64,000 nucleotides of DNA from Arabidopsis thaliana (taxonomy: Eukaryota > Streptophyta > Magnoliopsida > Brassicales > Brassicaceae), in the NCBI RefSeq assembly GCF_000001735.4, contig NC_003074.8, forward strand, positions 21,211,261-21,275,260. Reading direction: 5' to 3'. Under the pieces are notes generated by a model. That model worked only from the letters and a program-made list of their open reading frames with translations. It ran no database searches and was not told where the DNA came from. How positions within the stretch are numbered: the stretch's first letter is position 1; the number at the start of each line of letters is the position of its first letter. Both the position numbers and the translations under genes were made by a program. Shown here one piece after another: positions 48,990 to 58,167 of the stretch.

Positions 48990-50767
48990 AAGATTAAGAC
49001 ATTAATGCTGGAGGCAGGTAACACTTATATCCCCTTTCCCACTATCTAGTTATATACAGTTTGGTTTGATCCTGATATGGGCTATAGGAAAACGTAAACT
49101 ATAACGGGAATGCGGAAGTTTATATATATAGCTAAGATATAGTATATGGTCTATAAACGTTCGCTTTGTAAGAAGTGGCTCTGTTACATACAGATAAATA
49201 ACTGAAGTATAACTGAAGTATAACTATATAAAATATAGAAACCGATGTTAGTTTGCATGTGTGAACCTCGGCCTATTGGTTGATTCCTTGTGAGCTGTTA
49301 AACACTATTGGTTGATGAATAACTACTTTACTAATCTAAGAAATGTGATTTTGCAAAATATATTTTGAAATCTTCCTAATGGGATAGAGAAAATATAATT
49401 AATTACTAATTTCGGATTAATCATTATATTGAAAGAAATAGAGCAAAATAATCAAAATTCATTGGATTATCTTCCACGAATTTTCGGTGCATGATGAATT
49501 GCTTATGACATGTGTTATTTTTATCTTATAAAAACTCTAAATTTTAAAGGTTATAAATTTAAATCACTAATTACGGAATAAGTTTACTTTAGTTATTCTA
49601 CTATATAGTTCAACAAACACTCTGTGAAAAAGTTTTTTAATCAAAGGTTTTAAGATATATCATATATTTAACTATTTAAGCATATCAAATGTGAAAATTG
49701 GTCTTAGGTTATGATGTATATCCTTATATAGTAAAAGTATATTAGTCTAAAAATTTAGATTTAAAAAGTGAACTAAAATTTAAAAGCAAGCTGAATTACA
49801 TAAATCAAGTGACAATTGTAATTTGTTGTGACATTTGTAAGTTCATAATGGTACGTGTCACGCTATGTTAATTAAGTTTGAAATATGAGATGTAAGAAAA
49901 AAGTGATCAAAAATTAAGTTCTTTTGGAGCGTTAAGTCCAAAGGTCAATTAGAGCGCAATATCAGTCCAGAAAAGTGGATGAAAAATGTCCATCCATCCA
50001 TCGAGAAATATGCTTAAAGTAAACGCTTACTTTTCAAGCGACCTTCACGGTATTGCCGCAGTCAAAAATACGCGGCGACTGTTTGGTTGGTATAGTGACG
50101 ACCCACTCTCACGCGGATTCATTAATTTCCTATCACAAATAAGAAAAAAGAAACGTGAAATTAATTTGTTAAGTAACAAAAACAAAAGGAAAAGGAAACT
50201 GACAAGAAACGCTAAAGTGGTTCCTTCCTTGTACTCAAAAAAACGTTAATTTACAGCTCAGAATAAGTTTTTCTGTTTACCGTAATTTCGACCCAATATT
50301 TTTACGAATAACAATTTAGTCCAAAACCTCTTTGATATATTGCAATTTAATACCCTAATTAAGTCTTCTTATCTAGTAATTTGGTTTTATTTCCATGACC
50401 TACAATATAAGATAATAGTCATTAGTGCTAGATATAAAGACTGAATTAGGGTATATAAGATATATGGAATGCTAAGATTACAAAGAGATAGAGAATCAAA
50501 AAAAGGAAAGAATTAAGGGGCAAATATGAAATAATTAAAAACAAGGGAGCCAAAGGAACAATGTAAGAAAAGCAATAAAATTAAAAACAAAACCCTCAAA
50601 AAGAAGAAAGCGGAGACTCGTTAGCTTTTTCCTGCCTCCTATAAATTGAACGCGACTTGCAGAACCTTTCCTCATCGTCTCCGTCTCCTCTCTCTCTATC
50701 CACGAGAAAGAGCAGAAAAAAAACATATAGAAAAGAAGAATTTAGATACAATAGATTCTTCAAGGAA
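48990..50767. other. AT-rich spacer
   Basis: About 1.8 kb holding the 3' UTR of the preceding gene and the promoter of the next. An 87-codon frame at 49986-50249 is Lys-rich and shows no family signal, so it is not called. No repeats or element ends were recognised. Confidence 0.55.
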
Positions 50768-51058
50768 ATGGGGAAATACACGGAGATGTTGGACGTCGGC
50801 GTGAGAATCGCTGCGAGGTTTCATTCACACTGTCCTCAGACGGCTCGTCTTTATTACCATCCTCCATCCGACAACCATCACCATCACGGCGGAGTCAAAG
50901 ATTTAATCGGAGGTGGTGGGGTTCTTGGGTCAGGTCAAAATTCGACCGGTTTGGTTGGTGGTTTAGGAACCGGAACCGGAACTACTGGTGGTTGCGGTAT
51001 CAAATCTTCTCAAGTGTATGATGACGCTAGAGATCTCTTGTTATTCTCTGTTGTTTGA
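50768..51058 (+). CDS. Small Gly-rich protein of unknown function (96 aa)
   Basis: A single-exon frame starting [20 protein letters not shown]. The first 40 residues are amphipathic and look conserved ([14 protein letters not shown]). A His cluster (NHHHHGG) and a Gly/Thr-rich middle ([13 protein letters not shown]) follow, and the protein ends [16 protein letters not shown]. The ATG at 50768 is preferred over the open upstream frame because it sits just after a leader-like purine-rich stretch and begins the conserved part. By position it is At3g57450, which I recall as a hypothetical protein induced by wounding or other stress, with a chromosome 2 homologue. There is no signal peptide or clear domain. 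Confidence 0.8.
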   Translation: MGKYTEMLDVGVRIAARFHSHCPQTARLYYHPPSDNHHHHGGVKDLIGGGGVLGSGQNSTGLVGGLGTGTGTTGGCGIKSSQVYDDARDLLLFSVV

Positions 51059-51436
51059 TTTAATTTATTTGACGAACACAAAAAATTATTATAATTTTTT
51101 TGGTTGGTGTTGGAGAGAGATTTCATGAGCGTTTGGTTGTGTTTTCAATTATTATTGAGAAAATTGTATGTTCTTGAGAGGATTTGTGATACTATTTAAT
51201 CATCTCTGGATTCCAAAAATTTCTGGGGATTATTGGATGTTGATGAGAAATTAATTTGATTCATTATTTTTGTTTGACTTCGTTCGGATTTAGGTTGCCG
51301 CATCTTTGGTTTAAACCCTAAATTTATTGTCGAAGACTTTTACCCTTTGGGGCCATATTAAATTCCTTGCCTACGGCTGCAACTTGATTATGAGCTGTAT
51401 AATCTTTTAAATTATCTGCAAATCTGCAATCTATTA
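51059..51436. other. 3' flank of the 50.8 kb gene
   Basis: About 380 bp of 3' UTR and AT-rich spacer; nothing recognised. Confidence 0.55.
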
Positions 51437-51780
51437 TTATAATAGTGGGATTCTTAAGAACATATCAACAATTAGATCAAAGATATCATTCGTTGAACCA
51501 CACCCAAACTTTCTGGAGCTATCAGCATCTTCGCTGTCACAATGGTTAAACAAATAATACTCAAGAACTCATATTAAACAAAATTATTAAAGATTTCACA
51601 ATTCAACAACTGATCCAAAAAGATCTGGTAGGTTCGACAATTCCACAGTTTAACAATTAAAGTAGGTAAAAAGTCTTTATTATTTAGTTTGTTCGACAAT
51701 AGCTACAATCATCAAAGTTTACACGATAAAACTCTGTTTTCTAATACAGATTCTAGTATAAAATGTCGTTTGGTATATGA
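51437..51780 (+). repeat. Duplicated 3' flank of M16 pseudogene (copy 1)
   Basis: From GTGGGATTCTTAAGAAC onwards, this segment is highly similar to 56721-57075 with only small indels. It is the sequence just downstream of the M16 pseudogene and marks the shared origin of the two degenerate copies. Confidence 0.85.
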
Positions 51781-51825
51781 ATGAATGTTTGTTTGTGTAT
51801 ATACTTTAAAAGTGTTGGGACCTCA

Positions 51826-54537
51826 TCACAGTTTCAGCTGGCTACATCCTTTCAACGATGCATAAAGAGGTTGAGAGTTTCTGAAACCAACAATGTCTTC
51901 GATCTCTATGGATGTTGATACGACTTTGTCTTTGTCAGATGACATTTCCTTTAAATGTTGGTTTCCGTAAACGCATACACTCAGCGATTTCCTCTTTGGT
52001 GCGCCAACTTTTGTGTATTCGTCAAAGAAATTGATCAATTCTTCCTTCTTTAGCTCTCTCAGTACAGTCACCTAACCACAAGACATACCCAAATAAGCTC
52101 TGTTATTGGCTTCAACTATCCAAAAAGATAGACTAACGAAATTTGCATCATGGAAGTAACTAGTAAGAGGTTCTTCAGAGATAGATAGCTAGGAAAATAT
52201 AGATATTATTTGCAGTTTGTCTATTACCTCTGCATCTATGCGGTTGAATTTGAGTGTGCCGTCTGGAATTTGTAATTTTGGAATGCCTTTATAACCGTTT
52301 CCTATTACAGGATAGGGAAGCAGAAACATATGGATTCAATAAATCTGTTATCAAGGCTTATTGCATGTAGTGAGAAAGTCAATATCTACCCATGTACAAA
52401 CCGTAAAATGAAGAGTCGTGCTATTTTAGAAAGAAAGACGAAGTCTATTAACAAGTATACCTTGACAACGGAAAACCTGTCAGGTTTAACTTGGAAGTTT
52501 GCCATCTTTTGAATGACAGCTTCAAGCAAGATCCTCAATTTGTGATTAAAGCCAGTAAGAGAGAGCTGGAAATGAGAAACTGTTAGTCAAACATGAAACT
52601 CATTGAGAAAATTACACAAGGAAACGTCAGCATCCTTGTTCAAACACACCTCAAAACCATTGTCCGAAAGACTTAATCCATAGTGAAGACGAGCAGCCTG
52701 AGCATAATAAGCTGAAACATACAAGTACAGATTGATGGAACAATTTTCATGATATAGTAAGAAACTAGGAAGGCTAAACACCTTACTCTAGTTTTTATTG
52801 TATCAATTGCTTTAAATTGTTCTTTCTTACCATATTCATTCAAATAGTCCACCAGCAACCAAACAGAACTGTTTGAAAGAACTACAGTGGCGGGAGAGCT
52901 GACTGCAAGGGGGCAGTTAAAATCCATCTTGAATCAAACAGAAAATAGCAGAGGAAAATAAACATGCAAGTATAATCAGAACTTGAGGAAATTAATACAT
53001 CAAAAGCCAACCTGAATGGTGAATTTGATTATCTTCTCAGCAGTGTTATACCATGGCTCAACCTTGTCAGTTTGCCCTTCGTATTTGATTCCCAAAAGAT
53101 TCTACATATATAATGGCATTAGATTCTGCAACAGGACAATCCTACTTTGCCATAATCCCCTAAGCAGGTCAGGATTTCAATGCTTGAACTACTATGGGAA
53201 TTATGATTAAATAGAGATCACATGGCCCATAGAATAAACATTACGCTTGGTGAACACCTATGACTTAATCAGAAATTTAGATACATTTGGTCATGGATTG
53301 CTTTTGAGAAGGGATGCATTCCAGGAACAGATACCTACCGAACCTTAAATTGAAATAAGAAGCTTAGATGATAGAAAAATATGAGAAGTCGATTGAACAG
53401 CTGAAAGAAAGTATTACCGTCATGTTTGATGAAATATTCACTGCATAGGAAATTGGGTCTATTTTGGCTTGATAATGAAACTCTGCCTCAAAAATAGCTG
53501 AGAGCTTCAACAAAAATAAAAGATGTATCAAGCTCTTTAAATACACTGAATCAATAGGAATACTAACGCAAGATTATAAGCGCAACAGTAAAACCTAATA
53601 TTACAAATACCTCGTCAAAAATCCACTGGGAAACACCAGACTGTTGTAAAAGCTTAATTTGTCTGAACAACAACCCTAAAATATCTTTCATATGCTCTGT
53701 ATAACAAGCAAGAAACAAATCAAACCAAAATCCAGAAAATAACATTGCACTGACTAAACATCAAGCACACCAAGACCACTCATTCAACATAAGAATATTA
53801 AAACAAACAAGAAAGAATATAGAAACCCACCATGGCAAGCATCAGTAAGATTAATCGAAACATTGAAGAAAGAATACTCTACAGTCCAGTCTGGTTCGCC
53901 AGCATACAGTCCCGTTGCCCAACCTGTGCAAGTATTAGCAATAATTCAGCTAACTATTAGATGTAAAACTACTAGGTAAACTCTGCCAAAACATTTATTA
54001 GTTTGGCACCAAAGAAAACGTACCCAAGATTTTCAACGCAAGAAACAAACTTCCTTTGCCTTCATGACCAATTAGATGACCAACGTACGTGCATGGGCTT
54101 CTTCATAATGATGGATGCTAGGAGTCACAGGCCACGAAACAGTAAGATTATGACCCTGCTTTATAGGAACAGCCTTCACAAGAACCTAGTACCAGTATAA
54201 AAACACAACCACCAAAGAGAAGAGAAGCACTAAACTGATCTACATTTATAGAAAAAAAGAAATGAGCTAGGCCTTCCAATCCGTCCGGGTCCGAGAACGA
54301 CCCAACGCTAACGTTCATTGAAGCAGCACACTAAAAAGCAAAAAAGGCAAAGAAGGAATCGTCATGATTTTTATCATCAGTAAAACTAGAACAAGGTCTC
54401 TGGGTCTCTGGGTCGCTGATTAACAACACCTCGAGCGAATTTTTGAGTACAATCCTCCTATACTCTCTCTTGTCCGTACGTGCCTTTAGTATCACGCCAC
54501 ATTCACCAGACGCCGCCGCGGCGTTCTCAATCGCCAT
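51826..54537 (-). pseudogene. Degenerate insulysin-like M16 peptidase copy (zinc site lost)
   Basis: A tandem copy of the gene at 58168 onwards. It begins MAIENAAAASGECGVILKA, and after a short intron-like gap encodes SVGSFSDPDGLEGLAHF (about 54245-54305), where homology stops inside the HFLEH motif. Sequence resumes at exon VLVKAVPIKQGHN (54186), so several exons with the active site are missing. A one-base deletion near 54105 shifts the frame. The exon between ISSNMT and IFWESN is almost gone. A four-base deletion near 53090 gives another shift. A deletion fuses exon ETVIKAFQN to LKFNRIDAE out of frame (52229-52312). The C-terminal exon (52071-51826) is intact and ends SQLKL. Remaining exons (53921-53831, 53702-53611, 53506-53418, 52928-52831, 52712-52650, 52567-52459) align well. 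It is annotated as At3g57460, perhaps as a gene; peptidase activity is very unlikely. Confidence 0.88.
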
Positions 54538-54676
54538 CGCTGTTGGATTACTTTAGCTGAATCTTTTGCTATATAATCCAAATAACGTCTTTCTTTTTCT
54601 TTTTCTAAACTTCAGAAAGGGACTAAGGGAGAGGGAGGGGAGCTGACAAGAAATTACTGGTGTGTTATATAAGTCT

Positions 54677-54720
54677 ACGTCTGACTCATTATCAACGGTC
54701 TATATTTCCCCAAGTGATAC
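54677..54720 (+). repeat. Promoter repeat of the M16 array (copy 1)
   Basis: Contains GTCTGACT, ATCAACGG and a TTTCCCCAA-like block in order. The same order returns at 57689-57730 and 57871-57914, showing that promoter DNA was carried along in the duplications. Confidence 0.7.
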
Positions 54721-55680
54721 TGATACAGATCCAACGGCGATAGCTGAAGTCTCCGCTGGGTCTTCGCTCGCATATGTCCAAGACTTGTTGACCCACGTGG
54801 TCAATGCCAACGTTGGTTTATACTTTTTTTTTTTGACAAAATAAAATCATACAGATTTAGACTTCAATTTATGCCATAAGTTTTCATCACATAATAATTG
54901 TAGAATCCTTAATTCTAAGAATCTCATTTCAGTTATGATTTGATTATTCTTTTTATTAATTACAAATTGCAAATTTGTCATAATGTTTTCCTTGAAAAGT
55001 CTTAATAAAGTGGTAATTTGACTCTCTCTTTTTTTTCTCTATGTGATTTTATATCATAGGTGTTAAGGTTGTGTTGTGTTGATCTCTTAGTAAAACTTAT
55101 ATAGAAACTCTAGTCTATCTTGTATTTGTTTTCATGAAGTGATCTAATATATTTGTTTGTATCGATTCCTCGTTAAATATGTGTAATCTCTATATTGTTT
55201 ATTAAACTTCCATATTTAAAATTTTAATATATGGTCTTTCTGGATGGATTTAAAAAATTGTGTAAATTTGGTTCCACGATTTATTTATAATTAAATATCT
55301 TAAAAGCTCTATTTTCTAACAAACCAGATGAATAAAAGTTCATATTTTGGTATATGATTGTGTGTATATATCTATGAAAACTCCAGTTTAGTTTTTCCAC
55401 AGTTTACTTATACATGCTGATACTATTGAATATAAGTACTGTGAATCTGTGATTCAATAACTCCAAGTCTCCTGTGCATGTATTCTAAATTGTGTGATAG
55501 AAAAAATGAATGAAAATGACCTTTTTGGGTTTCTTTACTTTATTTTCCTTACTTAAAGTATTGGCCCAATAAATTGTTCTGAAGCAGTAGCCTAATAACA
55601 CGTAAGAGTAGAGAAAAATTGTGTTGGTGATTAGTGATTTTATTGCAATTGTTCGTTTCTTTATCTCTCTCTTTCTGTCT

Positions 55681-55817
55681 AGCATATTTAACATCCGATT
55701 TAGGGATTGACTATAAAGAGATCAATATTATGATTTTCTTATGAAGATTCTTCCTTTGGAACTGATATTCTTTGATCTCTGTGTGTTTAGCATATTATCA
55801 TCCGATTTAGGAATTGA
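55681..55817 (+). repeat. Imperfect 30 bp direct repeat pair
   Basis: AGCATAT...CATCCGATTTAGG-ATTGA is found at 55681-55710 and, with two small changes, at 55789-55817. The origin is unknown. Confidence 0.65.
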
Positions 55818-55930
55818 TTATATATGTTTATTTTTTTCGTAAGAGCAGTTAATTACAATTAGAGATTCAGTCATGGTGGTTGCGGTAGCAAGATATGTGA
55901 AATCGTTGTGGTCAACTCGTGCGGGTGTTA

Positions 55931-56273
55931 GAGCATCTACATTACATAGATATAAGAGGATGTCTTCAATTTAAAGACACAGACCTTTTTATTTTATTCA
56001 TTTAATATCTATAAACACTCATATTACTTGTGCAATGGAGGTGGCTTTACACCATCCACATTGGATATTTTAGGGTAGATGTCTTCCCTCCAAAATATAA
56101 TTATTCAAATGTTTGGATGTTTTTAAATGAGAGACATCCTTTTCAAAATGTCTAAATTTGTTTCAATTGAGACATTTTGGGAAAGGGGTCTCTCATTTAA
56201 AATCACCCTGCACATTTTAATAATTGAATTAATATGGGAGGACATTTTTGTTAGTTATGCAATGCGGATGATC
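55931..56273. mobile_element. Non-autonomous TIR element (PIF/Harbinger MITE type), 343 bp
   Basis: The ends GAGCATCTACATTACATA and, read from the other side, GATCATCCGCATTGCATA form terminal inverted repeats matching at 13 of 18 positions. A TTA lies directly outside each end (55928-55930 and 56274-56276), the three-base duplication typical of PIF/Harbinger. Inside, a second TIR-like junction at 56026-56064 suggests a composite of two small elements, and 56120-56205 forms a strong hairpin (ATGAGAGACATCC ... GTCTCTCAT). No transposase frame exists. Confidence 0.6.
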
Positions 56274-56383
56274 TTAAATAGCAACTTGCTATTTATTATC
56301 AGAGAGCACAACAAGGTTTTAGGACAATTTTTGGGAGGAATGATTATACTGAGAGAGGAGTAATCGGACCTAGATTATTCTAA

Positions 56384-56585
56384 GAGCATCCTCATAGCAT
56401 AGCTTTTGATATGTGTCTTTAGTATAGATTAATAATAAAATCAAAGACATCTCTTCTTTTTGGTGTCTCAAATGTCTTCCTAGAAACACAAATCAAAAAT
56501 TAAAGATACTCTTCATTTGTTTTATATTTTTTTACTAGTTTTATATTTAAAGACACCCACAAAAAAATGACCAATGTGGGTGCTC
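56384..56585. mobile_element. Second non-autonomous TIR element (PIF/Harbinger MITE type), 202 bp
   Basis: It starts GAGCATCCTCATAGCAT and ends CCAATGTGGGTGCTC, inverted repeats of the same GAGCATC type as the neighbouring element. TAA flanks both sides (56381-56383 and 56586-56588). It shares internal AAAGACA-rich motifs with the first element but is not a copy of it. Non-coding. Confidence 0.6.
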
Positions 56586-56720
56586 TAAAGGGATGTTTTT
56601 CTTTTACTAGGTTTTTATATTATTCTCCATAAATGTGTTCCATTAAACTCTTTTAAAAAATCTAGGAGATGATTTATATCCATATGATCGATACTTTGAT
56701 GTGGATAGGATCTTTTATTA

Positions 56721-57075
56721 TAAGAGTGGGATTCTTAAGAACATATCAACAATTAGAGCACAAACCTATCATTCGTTGAACCACACCCAAAGATTCTGGA
56801 GCTAACAGCATCTTCACTCTGTCACAACGGTTAAACAAATAATACTCAAGAACTGATTTGCTATGATTAAACAAAATTGTAATAGATTTCACAATTCAAC
56901 AACTGAGCCAAAAAGATCTGTTAGGTTCAACAATTCCACAATTTGACAATTGAAGTAGGTAAAAAGTCTTTATCAATATCTTTGTCAGACAAAAGCTACA
57001 ATCAACAGAGCTTAAACGATAAAACTCTGTTTTCTAATACAGATTCAAGTATAAAATGTCGTTTTGGTATATGAA
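56721..57075 (+). repeat. Duplicated 3' flank of M16 copy (copy 2)
   Basis: Highly similar to 51437-51780. Here it runs directly into internal exon sequence of the M16 fragment at about 57095, because the C-terminal exons have been deleted. Confidence 0.85.
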
Positions 57076-57094
57076 TGTTGTGTTTGTGTATATA

Positions 57095-57670
57095 TCTACA
57101 ACAGGAATAATGTTGACACCTGCAATATAGCACTCAACAAATGTCCTCGACAACAACATTGGGACGAAATTCGCCAAGTCTTCAGCTTTCAAAAAAGAAA
57201 GAGCATCTAGTTTCTCTATCCTCAATTTTTGACTAAAGCCAACAAGAGAGAGCTGGAAATGAGAAACTGTTAGTCAAACATGAAACTCATTGAGAAAATT
57301 ACACAAGGAAACGTCAGCATCCTTGTACAAAACACACCTCAAAACCATTGTCCGAAAGACTTAATCTATAGTGAAGACCAGCAACCTGAGCATAATAAGC
57401 TGAAACATAGAAGTACAGTTGATAAACAGTTTTCTGATATAATAACAAACTACGAAGGCTTATCACCTTACTCTAGTTTTATTTCGTTCTTCAGAATAAC
57501 ATATTTTAACTTGTCTTACAAGAAACGCATAAGAGATACATTATAAAGCAGCAGACTCGTCATCTCGATAATCAAAGTGAGTACTGAAATTTTGTAACAG
57601 TTATCCAATTTGAAGAGAGCTATAAGGAACTCCCAGCAGAACAATAACATTTTAGGTGAGACAACTTTGG
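57095..57670 (-). pseudogene. Short M16 peptidase gene fragment
   Basis: Only two pieces of coding homology remain: the exon read as AYYAQVAGL...LSLSDNGFE (about 57400-57338), and a fused exon LSLVGFSQKLRI joined directly to EKLDALSFLKAEDLANFVPM and VECYIAG (57255-57120), which skips about 45 residues of the intact gene. Intron-derived sequence continues to about 57670 and matches 60200-60350. Former promoter sequence follows at 57680-57760. With no start, active site or C-terminus, it cannot make a peptidase. Confidence 0.85.
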
Positions 57671-57688
57671 AGACGAGAAGAAATTATC

Positions 57689-57914
57689 TACGTCTGACTA
57701 ATATCAACGGCGTATGTTTTCCCAAGTAATAATGATTCAACGGCGATTACTTGGGTCTTCGCTAGGCTGGGTCTTGGGTCTCTTAGCTAGTATTAATGTA
57801 TTTATCAATTATGGTCCAACAACGTTCTTTCCTTTTCTCTCTAATCTAGTGTCACTATCCAGTGTGGTTAGAGTCTGACTATGATCAACGGTGTATATTT
57901 TCCCAATTCTTGAT
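57689..57914 (+). repeat. Promoter repeats of the M16 array (copies 2 and 3)
   Basis: The GTCTGACT / ATCAACGG / TTTTCCCAA order occurs at 57689-57730 and again at 57871-57914, matching 54677-54720. The spacing and inner bases differ between the copies. Confidence 0.65.
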
Positions 57915-58167
57915 ACACTTTTGGTCAACAAAGCCAAGTTGCCAACTCGACCGTTGAATTGTTGTGTAAGTTTATGAAATAGGGACCTAAAAAGTAGAAT
58001 ATATGAAAGTTAAGTATATTGAATAACTATGACATAGATTATCATCCAAATTTTTTTTGAATATATGATGCCAAGTTTAGCTATTTAAATATGACAAAAG
58101 TCTGTTGATTCGCTTTGGCATTTGTGTGTTTGTATTCCCTGTTTACCGGAATAGAGTTGGGACCTCC
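57915..58167. other. 3' flank of the intact M16 gene
   Basis: AT-rich sequence after the stop codon. It does not resemble the 3' flank shared by the two degenerate copies, so those two are closer to each other than to the intact gene at this end. Confidence 0.5.

Larger units (their letters stand above)
54538..55927. other. Upstream region of the M16 pseudogene
   Basis: The part at about 54590-54800 is the former promoter, with similarity to 57680-57760. The rest is AT-rich. A roughly 30 bp imperfect direct repeat occurs at 55681-55710 and 55789-55817. No gene is supported. Confidence 0.55.

Noticed and set aside
49986-50249. 87-codon ORF on plus
   Set aside because: Lys/Asn-rich with no domain, splice partner or codon pattern of a gene; likely chance in AT-rich DNA.
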